Position numbers and translations under genes: made by a program
Notes under the pieces: generated by a model
What the model was told of the DNA's origin: nothing
Databases searched by the model: none
Seen by the model: only the letters and a program-made list of their open reading frames with translations
Source: Bradyrhizobium sp.
GTDB taxonomy: Bacteria; Pseudomonadota; Alphaproteobacteria; Rhizobiales; Xanthobacteraceae
Assembly: GCA_025960445.1 (NCBI GenBank)
Contig: JAICIT010000119.1
Span: forward strand, 1 to 7,379
Length of the DNA: 7,379 nucleotides
Reading direction: 5' to 3'
Shown here: positions 1 through 5,766 of the stretch, in pieces
How the letters are laid out: each line of letters opens with the position of its first letter
Numbering within the stretch: the stretch's first letter is position 1

Positions 1-1
1 A

Positions 2-328
2 GGCTTCGGGCGCCTGATGGACGATCCTAACCATGTGAGCGAGCGAATGGTGGGGGCGACACCGCCGGCCATCTATGACCTGAAACTGCGCGAGCGCCTC
101 TTTCACGGCATCGAAGCTGTCAGGATGATCCCGGTGGACGCGAACGCCACGCTCGGACGTTCTGGATTGCTCGCGCACAGTTACATGCTCGGCCCCAATG
201 GCGATTCGAACGGCTGCGTATCAATCAAGGATTATGAAAGGTTCTTGAGAGCGTTCAAGGACGGCGAGATCAAGCGTCTCGTTGTGGTGCCAAGGCTCGA
301 GAATGCGGTGTTGGCATCGCGGACCTAA
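2..328 (+). CDS. DUF2778 / Tlde1-like L,D-transpeptidase-fold protein, 5' end missing
   Basis: This is the C-terminal part of a DUF2778 (Tlde1 domain) protein. The reading frame is open to the left edge of the window; the residues before the first ATG at 17 (GFGRL) continue the domain, so that ATG is probably internal and the gene begins outside. The diagnostic stretch is the GPNGDSNGCVS segment, with the candidate nucleophile cysteine encoded at 215-217 and an upstream histidine (LAHSYML) encoded at 176-178, followed by the conserved IKDYERFL and GEIKRLVVV block. Known for the family: Tlde1 proteins have a cysteine/histidine active site like L,D-transpeptidases and act on peptidoglycan stem peptides; some are type VI effectors, but many rhizobial copies have no known role. 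No immunity gene or type VI gene is visible here, so an effector role is not supported. The stop is TAA at 326-328. Confidence 0.82.
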   Translation, partial: GFGRLMDDPNHVSERMVGATPPAIYDLKLRERLFHGIEAVRMIPVDANATLGRSGLLAHSYMLGPNGDSNGCVSIKDYERFLRAFKDGEIKRLVVVPRLENAVLASRT

Positions 329-388
329 TCCTCATGAAACCGAACTAGTCTCCTCAAAAGTTCAGAGTTAAGCTCGAAATATTCCCCA

Positions 389-406
389 GTAACCACGTTC
401 GGTTAC
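389..406. repeat. Inverted repeat / short hairpin between the Tlde1-like gene and the next gene
   Basis: Perfect 6-bp arms GTAACC (389-394) and GGTTAC (401-406) flank a 6-base spacer ACGTTC. It lies 60 bp after the Tlde1-like stop codon and 60 bp before the next start. No T-run follows on either strand, so it is not a classical intrinsic terminator. It could be a weak transcript 3'-end structure or a protein-binding dyad. An inverted repeat this short can arise by chance in 7 kb. Confidence 0.3.
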
Positions 407-436
407 GAAGGTTCAGGAATTACGGCGTTTGCTCTC

Positions 437-446
437 GTGACGTCAC
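437..446. promoter_or_regulatory. 10-bp palindrome GTGACGTCAC just upstream of the 154-residue gene
   Basis: A perfect 10-bp palindrome ends 19 bases before the ATG at 466 and lies just before the weak Shine-Dalgarno-like GAGAG (456-460). The position fits an operator or the initially transcribed region. Several 10-bp palindromes are expected by chance in a window of this size, so only its position makes it worth listing. No recognisable -35/-10 pair could be assigned with confidence in the 137-bp gap. Confidence 0.2.
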
Positions 447-465
447 TATTGCGGCGAGAGCTATC

Positions 466-930
466 ATGCCTGTCGGACGATACTTTGCGTTGGTCGGCGC
501 AACGCTTCTCGCGCTGCTTTATGTGACGGACTGGTTCCTGCCCAGATCTCCGCCAGAGCCCACGGCTGAGGCAGTCGCCAAGCCGGTGATCCGGATCGCT
601 TCAATGCAGCAGCCGCCGGAGCGCATCATCATTGACACCAGCCAGCCGACGATCACACCGCCGCCAATCGTACAGCAGACGATCGCAAGCAAGCCATTAC
701 CGCTGCAATCGTACGCTTCAGTGGCTCCCACTTCTGCGATAGCTGACGTTGATCACAAGAAGCGAAAACCGGCCAAGCGCCAGACGCCTAAATTCGCGCC
801 CGATCGACCGCAATTTGCAAGCAACCCGGCGCCGACCAAGCACAGCCTCGCGGCAAACGCTCCGCCCGTAAGGCTATCGTTCGCCGACCTCATCTCCAAG
901 CTGCGAAAGAACCTGTTCAATCTCAACTAA
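466..930 (+). CDS. Hypothetical proline-rich protein with a single N-terminal membrane anchor
   Basis: This 154-residue protein matches no functional family that I can name. It resembles small conserved hypothetical proteins common in Bradyrhizobium, with an MPVGRYF-type start, one hydrophobic segment and an RIAS...PERIIIDTS-type block. Residues about 5-25 form one hydrophobic helix (YFALVGATLLALLYVTDWFL) preceded by a single arginine, which suits a signal anchor more than a cleaved leader since no AxA site follows. The rest is rich in Pro, Ala, Gln and Lys, has a basic patch (KKRKPAKRQ, about 98-106) and looks disordered, so it is probably periplasmic. The ATG is preceded at 5 bases by GAGAG, a modest ribosome site. 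It is convergent with the large membrane-protein gene, with only 35 bp between stop codons. Function unknown. Confidence 0.75.
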   Translation: MPVGRYFALVGATLLALLYVTDWFLPRSPPEPTAEAVAKPVIRIASMQQPPERIIIDTSQPTITPPPIVQQTIASKPLPLQSYASVAPTSAIADVDHKKRKPAKRQTPKFAPDRPQFASNPAPTKHSLAANAPPVRLSFADLISKLRKNLFNLN

Positions 931-947
931 GCGTTCGCATTGTTGAG
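922..947. repeat. Imperfect stem-loop over the stop codon of the 154-residue gene
   Basis: Arms CTCAAC (922-927) and GTTGAG (942-947) pair perfectly, and the spacer contains a small nested GCG/CGC pairing (931-933 with 936-938). The structure spans the TAA at 928-930, in the narrow gap between two convergent genes. It has no T-tract on either side, so a rho-independent terminator is not demonstrated. A structure protecting the 3' end, or one limiting read-through between the convergent genes, is possible. Confidence 0.25.
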
Positions 948-965
948 CGACTCTGGCAGGCGTGT

Positions 966-3185
966 TTATTTGCCTGAATCGCCATCAAAGTTTGAGCGGT
1001 GTCCGAGAGCAGAATTGAACGCGTCGCGAAGATTGCTCAGGGAGAACGGTGCGAAACGAAATGTGAGGCGGTGAGTACCGGAAGGCACATCCACGGCCCG
1101 GAAAAACGGATCAGCCCGCCGGATGGGTGTTGGCTTGCCATCTATCTCGGCGATCCAACCAGGATAGTACGTATCATGCAGGACGACAGCTCCGCCCGCC
1201 GCCGAAGTCGAGACAACCTCGACGCGGTCTGGCCGGGACGAAACGATTTTCACGCTCCCGAGCCCATCGGAAAACTGCACCCGTGGCATTGCGCCCGGAA
1301 GCCGATAAATCCACGCCGGCGGACCGCTGAGCAGAAGATCTGCCTCCGCGGGCGCCGGAATCGGCGAGCGATTCAGCGGTTGCCCGAGCACCAGATAGGT
1401 AAGGCCGAGCGCCTGCGCGAGCGTGCTGTTGTAACTGCTGAATGATGGTGGAAATTGTCGGAGGTAAACATCCCAATTCTGCTCGCCGGGCGATACCAGC
1501 CGATCGTAGATGCCGATGCGCAGCGGATTATATCCGTTGGTCGCTTCCCAACCGCGCACCATTGCGAGGTTCTGCCAGGGACCGCCAAGCCCGAGAACCT
1601 CAACCCGCGGATAGTCGCCACGCCGATGGTCTGCTGCGATCGTGGCATCAAGGAAATCTATTGCGACGGCATCCGAGCCGCTCGGTGCTTCGAGTACGGC
1701 ATAGTTGCCCCAGCTCCTCGCATTAAGGCGAGACGCGGCATTCCACCACAGCAGTTCGGCGATGGCGAGAAGCGTTACGACGCCGGCGGCCGCGAAACGA
1801 AAGCGATGCTGGTGGCCGAGCAACAGCATCAATGTCGCCACGAGAATGGTTGCGGCAGTAATCGCGGCCTGTCGCGTCGCGTCCAGACTGTGTCCTGTCC
1901 GCGCCGAGAACATGATGGCGGAGAGAACGACGGCAACCAGCGGCGTAGCCGCGGCGATGATGTACGCTAACCGAAATCGCGGCAGACCCTCACGGACGTA
2001 GTCGGCGAGGCAGTGCCCGGCGATGATGGCGAGAGCGACACCAAGCACGAAGCTCGCATCGGTGGGACGACGGAACAGATCGATGCCCGGCACGAACCTG
2101 AACGCTAACTCGTAGAGCGGCGTATAGCGCCCGAGCATGAACAGGCAGGCGATGAGAGCCGTGCCACTCAACAAGCGGCGGCCGGGTCGCCATGCGCTGC
2201 CGCCGGCGATGCCCATCCAAATCAGCAGCAGCGTCGGTACGGCGCCGAAGAACAAGTAATTCTCGGCGTCGTCCGTCAGCGCGACTTCCGGAAGCGTCGC
2301 GGGTCCGGGACCCCAATAACCGGTATGCGTTCCGAAAATATTTGGAACGGCAAGCGTCGCGAAATTGGCCGGGTAGAACGATGCCCTGAGCGCATCATTC
2401 ATCGACTCCTCGGGCCGGTTTGAGATATCCGCGAATTGCAGCGTCAACAGGATGGGTATGACCAGCAAAGCACCGCCTGCTGCGGCCATCGTGGTCAGCA
2501 CGCCTGATCTGTCACGCAGATAACGTGCCGGCGCCGGCGAGCCTAATATTTCGGCGATCGCAGCCGCGAGCAGCACGGCGCAAAGCAGCAGAGCAACCTG
2601 GTTTCGGCCGAGCGCGACGTTGACTGCCGAGACTGCAAAGAGAACGGCTAGCAGGTACGAGCGCCGCTGAAGAGCAAGCTGCAGCAGCAGCAGCGCCAAT
2701 GGCAACGCGCTATAGCTGAGAATGATCCCGGTGTGCTGGAGACGGCCTGAGGCGGCGCCGCCAAACATGAACAGGCTCGCAGCCAAGACACAGCCCGGCA
2801 CTGGCCAGCGCGCTCGCCAGCCGATCGCAACGATAGCGATCCCGCCCGCCAGTAGGTGGCCGAGAACGACGAGATCGAATGCCGTCATGGACGGAGCCGG
2901 ATCCAGCGCGCCCCAGGCAACGAACAGCGGTGCAAAAATCAGGGATTGCGGGTCCGCGACGCTCGGGTGTCCGCCATAATGGTAGGGATTCCAGAACGGC
3001 CAATTTCCCGCGCGGAGGGTCGAGGATAAAAAGCGGAAAAACGCGTAGAATTGGTTTTTGGAATCCCACGGTACGACAGCGTCGTTAAGTATCCAGCGAC
3101 TCGCAGCACCCGCGCAGACCAGCGTGACAAGACCGATCGAAAGAAAGAGCTCGCGGGCAGGCCTGTCTGTCTCTTGCGATCTCAA
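966..3185 (-). CDS. YfhO/GT-C-like polytopic membrane protein, putative glycosyltransferase
   Basis: This 739-residue integral membrane protein resembles the YfhO family (GT-C-fold membrane glycosyltransferases using polyprenyl-phosphate sugars). After a short polar N-terminus and a first helix (about 13-29), an extracytoplasmic loop carries VPWDSKNQFY, with Asp41 in the place of the GT-C first-loop acidic residue, then WPFWNPYHYGGHP (about 62-74). Many hydrophobic helices follow to about residue 490. The soluble C-terminal part ends with the typical block HDTYYPGW (YYPGW 673-677), AEIDG and FRAVDVPSGTHRLTFRFAP. By family, it may transfer a sugar to a cell-envelope glycan or lipid at the periplasmic face; substrate and acceptor are unknown. 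The frame is closed by a TGA at 3222-3224 with no ATG or GTG between, so the best start is TTG at 3183-3185, behind a weak GGA six bases upstream. It stands alone, convergent with the left gene and divergent from the solute-binding gene. Family call fairly sure, activity inferred. Confidence 0.82.
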   Translation of the reverse strand: MRSQETDRPARELFLSIGLVTLVCAGAASRWILNDAVVPWDSKNQFYAFFRFLSSTLRAGNWPFWNPYHYGGHPSVADPQSLIFAPLFVAWGALDPAPSMTAFDLVVLGHLLAGGIAIVAIGWRARWPVPGCVLAASLFMFGGAASGRLQHTGIILSYSALPLALLLLQLALQRRSYLLAVLFAVSAVNVALGRNQVALLLCAVLLAAAIAEILGSPAPARYLRDRSGVLTTMAAAGGALLVIPILLTLQFADISNRPEESMNDALRASFYPANFATLAVPNIFGTHTGYWGPGPATLPEVALTDDAENYLFFGAVPTLLLIWMGIAGGSAWRPGRRLLSGTALIACLFMLGRYTPLYELAFRFVPGIDLFRRPTDASFVLGVALAIIAGHCLADYVREGLPRFRLAYIIAAATPLVAVVLSAIMFSARTGHSLDATRQAAITAATILVATLMLLLGHQHRFRFAAAGVVTLLAIAELLWWNAASRLNARSWGNYAVLEAPSGSDAVAIDFLDATIAADHRRGDYPRVEVLGLGGPWQNLAMVRGWEATNGYNPLRIGIYDRLVSPGEQNWDVYLRQFPPSFSSYNSTLAQALGLTYLVLGQPLNRSPIPAPAEADLLLSGPPAWIYRLPGAMPRVQFSDGLGSVKIVSSRPDRVEVVSTSAAGGAVVLHDTYYPGWIAEIDGKPTPIRRADPFFRAVDVPSGTHRLTFRFAPFSLSNLRDAFNSALGHRSNFDGDSGK

Positions 3186-3431
3186 TGGCTGTCCAACACT
3201 TTGGGGACTCGAAGTTGGCGATCACGGTTCTCAATTGCTGCGATCTCATCGGCCTACAACATTCTAGAAGAAGACTCAGACGAATAAAGCCGTTCCAAAG
3301 GCTAGTTTCGGCTCGCGCGGACAAATCCGGACTACCGTCCTTACCGCAGTGAAAACATGCAGTGGACGCCTGTCATAAGAACGCCAATACTCGCGCTTGT
3401 GGCTATGGTTCAAAGAACACAGGAGCGCCTC
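3186..3431. other. Divergent intergenic region between the YfhO-like gene and the LivK-type gene
   Basis: This 246-bp region should hold the promoters of both divergent genes, if the TTG (3185) and GTG (3432) starts are right. I see an 8-bp palindrome TTCTAGAA (3262-3269) but no convincing -35/-10 pair on either strand. A GGAAC on the - strand (3296-3292) could be the -35 of a general-stress (EcfG-type) promoter for the YfhO-like gene, but the expected CGTT at 16-17 bases is not there (TCTT at 17). The frame of the LivK-type gene stays open upstream to an ATG at 3357, so part of this stretch could be coding if an earlier start is used. Confidence 0.35.
3421..3425 (+). promoter_or_regulatory. 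Shine-Dalgarno AGGAG that selects the GTG start of the LivK-type gene
   Basis: AGGAG is followed by six bases (CGCCTC) and then GTG at 3432-3434, which is ideal spacing. The two earlier in-frame ATG codons (3357 and 3405) have no comparable purine-rich element in front of them. The GTG start also gives a textbook signal peptide, so two independent signs agree. Confidence 0.65.
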
Positions 3432-4622
3432 GTGGGGAGACTTAGGTTGGGCCTGACGCCTGCCATTGCGGTGGTCGCATTGGCGGCGACGAATTTCATG
3501 CCTTTCGCGCGGACTGCTTGGGCGGCGGATACGGTCAAGATAGGACTGATCGTGCCCATGACTGGAGGGCAGGCGTCGACCGGCAAGCAGCTCGACAACG
3601 CGGTCAAGCTTTACATCCAGCAACACGGCGATGTGGTAGCGGGCAAGAAAATCGAAATCATCCTGAAGGACGACGCGGCAAACCCGGAAAACACCAAGCG
3701 CCTTGCCCAGGAGCTGATTGTAAACGAAAAGGTGGATATCATCGCCGGCTTCGGCATCACGCCGGCGGCGCTGGCCGCCGCCCCACTGGCGACGCAGGCG
3801 AAGATTCCGGAAATCGTCATGCTCGCCGGGACGTCGATCATTACCGAACGCTCACCGTATATCGTTCGCACCAGCTTCACGCTGGCGCAGTCCTCGACCA
3901 TCATCGGCGACTGGGCTGCCAAGGCAGGCATCAAGAAGGTAGCAACCCTGACGTCCGATTACGCGCCAGGCAACGACGCGCTGAAATTCTTCAAAGCGCA
4001 TTTCACCGCTGCGGGAGGTGAGATCGTCGAGGAGGTCAAGGTGCCACTCGCTAATCCGGATTTCGCGCCATTCCTGCAGCGCATGAAAGATTCCAGACCC
4101 GATGCGATGTTCGTGTTTGTGCCGGGCGGGCAGGGTGGCAATTTCATGAAGCAGTTTTCAGAACGCGGCCTCGACAGGAGCGGCATCAGGGTGATTGGCC
4201 CTGGCGACGTGATGGATGACGATCTGCTTAACGGGATGGGAGACGCGGCCCTCGGTACCGTGACGGCTCACATGTATTCCGCCGCGCATCCTTCACAGGC
4301 CAACAAGGATTTCGTCAACGCATACAAGAAGGCTTTCAATTCGCGGCCGGGATTCGTGGCTGTCGGTGGATATGACGGCATTCACTTGATCTACGACGCC
4401 TTGAAAAAGACCGGCGGCAAGGCAGATGGCGATACTCTGGTTGACGCAATGAAAGGCATGTCGTGGGAGAGCCCACGTGGGCCGATCTCAATTGATCCGG
4501 AAACCCGTGACATCGTGCAGAACATTTATATCCGCAAGGTCGAGAAGCTCGACGGCGAGCTCTACAATGTTGAGTTCGAAACGTTCGACGCCGTAAAGGA
4601 CCCCGGCAAAACCAGGAATTAG
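3432..4622 (+). CDS. LivK-type periplasmic solute-binding protein of a branched-chain-type ABC importer
   Basis: This protein captures a small solute in the periplasm for a LivHMGF-type importer. From the GTG start it has 396 residues. Residues 1-31 form a signal peptide: basic MGRLRLG, hydrophobic TPAIAVVALAATNF, then TAWA|AD with cleavage expected after Ala31. The mature part opens with DTVKIGLIVPMTGGQASTGK and continues with KIEIILKDDAANPENTKRLAQELI, a PAALAAAPLATQAKIPEI segment, GTSIITERSPYIVRTSFT and LTSDYAPGNDALKFF, all typical of the Peripla_BP_6 (type I) fold. The GTS and SDYAPG segments lie where ligand contacts are made in LivJ/LivK. Length is normal for the family. Earlier in-frame ATGs at 3405 and 3357 would add 9 or 25 residues before the signal peptide and are less likely. 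It faces the livMGF genes across a convergent gene pair, so it needs its own promoter. Substrate is uncertain: amino acid, amide or aromatic acid. Confidence 0.9.
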   Translation: MGRLRLGLTPAIAVVALAATNFMPFARTAWAADTVKIGLIVPMTGGQASTGKQLDNAVKLYIQQHGDVVAGKKIEIILKDDAANPENTKRLAQELIVNEKVDIIAGFGITPAALAAAPLATQAKIPEIVMLAGTSIITERSPYIVRTSFTLAQSSTIIGDWAAKAGIKKVATLTSDYAPGNDALKFFKAHFTAAGGEIVEEVKVPLANPDFAPFLQRMKDSRPDAMFVFVPGGQGGNFMKQFSERGLDRSGIRVIGPGDVMDDDLLNGMGDAALGTVTAHMYSAAHPSQANKDFVNAYKKAFNSRPGFVAVGGYDGIHLIYDALKKTGGKADGDTLVDAMKGMSWESPRGPISIDPETRDIVQNIYIRKVEKLDGELYNVEFETFDAVKDPGKTRN

Positions 4623-4692
4623 TTTTAGCTCGAACCCGGCATCTGCTGGCTCCCGGTTGGCACCAACGACCCCATTTTGAGCATGTCCGGGG

Positions 4693-5568
4693 TCAGCCTG
4701 CCGCAAACGAGATCGTGGCCTGATCGTAGTCGCCCGAGCCCATGCGGCCCTCTGGAAAGATGCCGTGCTTTTCGATCCAGTCGAACGACTGCTCGAAGAC
4801 TTCACGCGAATACGGTTCGAATACGATCCGCTCGCCGGGCCCCCATCGCCTCGTGTCCATCATGTTGTGAAAGCGGTCCGGGAATTCGTTCTGGTAGTAG
4901 TGCGTATAGAGTTCTGGCCGCAGGTCGATGTCATGCTGCGCCTTTCTCAAGGCGCGGAAATATCGGCGCACGTCTTCCGCGTCCGGCGCGCCCTTGATCA
5001 TGGCGGCGATCATGAAGGTCGTGTCGATCACCTTGCGCAGCCCGAGCTGCTCAGCGAGGTAATATGGTCCATTAAAAAGTGCGGCAACCGGGCTTTTCCC
5101 CTCGATCAACAGCTCCATCCGGTGAAACAGCATGCCATCTTCGAACGTCAGATTGATTTCATTCGGTCGCATGTATTGTTCGAGAGCCTGGATCGTCGAG
5201 TAATGGCTACCGGATTGGAATCCGACCGAAATGGGAATTCCCGCGAGATCGGCCGGCGTCCGCACCTTCGAATCCGCCGCGACAAAAATCCCCGACGGAG
5301 CCACTGAATATGCATCGGCGTAAAGCTTGGTATGACCGTTCGACGCCGCAACGTTTACCGTCCAATGACAGGCGCAGCTTACATCCGCCTCACGGCCCTT
5401 CTCGATGCTCTGGAACGCGCCCTCGTTGACCTTGTTGTGGTGCTGGCCTTCGGTCGAGCGGATCAACTCCCTGAATTCATACTCCAGCCCTTCCGCGAGA
5501 AAATAGCCCTTCTCCTCGGCGACCCATTCCTGAAGCCGGAAGTGCGGCTCTATGACGAATTTGCTCAT
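4693..5568 (-). CDS. Leaderless NMT1/SsuA/THI5-like solute-binding-fold protein
   Basis: This 291-residue protein has the look of the nitrate/sulfonate/taurine binding-protein family (type II periplasmic-binding fold). Evidence is LQEWVAEEKGYFLAEGLEYEF (residues 12-32, compare AEEKGYFxxEGL), then GREADVSCACHW (58-69), VRTPADLAGIPISVGFQSGSHYST (102-125, compare the DLAGKxIGV block) and LIEGKSPVAALFNGPYYLAEQLG further on. The ATG at 5568 is fixed by GGAGGA (5580-5575) six bases upstream; the in-frame extension to 5637 gives no signal peptide and lacks such a site. No leader, lipobox or membrane helix is visible, so it is probably cytosolic, unlike true transport binding proteins. Its only cysteines, Cys65 and Cys67, sit next to His68. 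It lies downstream of livMGF on the same strand after 198 bp, and converges on the LivK-type gene with 70 bp between. It could be a cytosolic ligand sensor, an enzyme with this fold (as THI5 or 4,5-dihydroxyphthalate decarboxylase are), or a mislocalised binding protein. Confidence 0.8.
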   Translation of the reverse strand: MSKFVIEPHFRLQEWVAEEKGYFLAEGLEYEFRELIRSTEGQHHNKVNEGAFQSIEKGREADVSCACHWTVNVAASNGHTKLYADAYSVAPSGIFVAADSKVRTPADLAGIPISVGFQSGSHYSTIQALEQYMRPNEINLTFEDGMLFHRMELLIEGKSPVAALFNGPYYLAEQLGLRKVIDTTFMIAAMIKGAPDAEDVRRYFRALRKAQHDIDLRPELYTHYYQNEFPDRFHNMMDTRRWGPGERIVFEPYSREVFEQSFDWIEKHGIFPEGRMGSGDYDQATISFAAG

Positions 5569-5574
5569 GGCGGT

Positions 5575-5580
5575 TCCTCC
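5575..5580 (-). promoter_or_regulatory. Strong Shine-Dalgarno GGAGGA of the leaderless binding-fold gene
   Basis: On the - strand GGAGGA is followed by six bases (ACCGCC) and the ATG at 5568-5566. This decides the start in favour of the leaderless 291-residue product over the longer 314-residue frame. Confidence 0.75.
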
Positions 5581-5666
5581 AGGCTGATCTTGCTTGTGTT
5601 TGGGCGCAGGATATCTCGCGGAAGGCGCCGAGGCCATGCCGAAACTGGAATAGTGCTATGGCAGGC

Positions 5667-5699
5667 GGTCCGACTCGGACCCGAGCTTGTTGCCGGACC
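5667..5699. promoter_or_regulatory. Candidate operator: 15-bp palindrome plus a third half-site
   Basis: GGTCCGA-C-TCGGACC at 5667-5681 is a perfect dyad with 7-bp arms around a single base. A further CCGGACC lies at 5693-5699, in register with TCGGACC at 5675-5681 (18-bp offset, nearly two helical turns). The cluster lies about 100-130 bp upstream of the leaderless binding-fold gene, in the 198-bp gap after livF. On the - strand a weak promoter-like pair, TTGGCT (5732-5727) and TCATAG (5709-5704) with a 17-base spacer, would put the cluster at or just after the transcription start, where a repressor could act. The repeat is seen directly; the regulatory role and the promoter are inferred. 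As RNA the dyad could also form a hairpin, but the one-base centre is too tight and no T-run follows. Confidence 0.35.
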
Positions 5700-5766
5700 A
5701 AGCCTATGACGTTTCGAGATTTTTGCAGCCAATCATCGCTAGCGTGACAGCAATAAAACGAATTCG

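Noticed and set aside
957..976. CAGGC / GCCTG hairpin at the 3' end of the YfhO-like gene
   Set aside because: Only 5 bp with a 10-base loop containing the stop codon, and no T-run after the stem in either direction.
1455..1970. 171-codon open frame on the + strand inside the YfhO-like gene
   Set aside because: It is antisense to a clearly coding membrane protein, with an Arg/Cys/His-rich composition typical of shadow frames in GC-rich DNA and no ribosome site or family match.
2670..2702. GCAGCAGCAGCAG-like microsatellite
   Set aside because: It simply encodes the LLLLQLALQ helix of the membrane protein; it is short and interrupted, so a phase-variation role is not supported.
3271..3296. 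EcfG-type (GGAAC-N16/17-CGTT) promoter on the - strand for the YfhO-like gene
   Set aside because: GGAAC is present but the -10 element reads TCTT at 17 bases, only half matching; not enough to call.
4668..4694. GACCCC / GGGGTC inverted repeat between the two convergent binding-protein genes as a terminator
   Set aside because: The 6-bp arms enclose a 15-base loop, the structure runs into the stop codon of the - strand gene, and no T-tract follows on either strand. A shorter GTTG/CAAC dyad nearby is no better.
5569..5637. 23-residue N-terminal extension of the leaderless binding-fold protein
   Set aside because: The extension (MASAPSARYPAPKHKQDQPGGTA) is polar and has no leader character, and the strong Shine-Dalgarno sequence lies within it, in front of the ATG at 5568.
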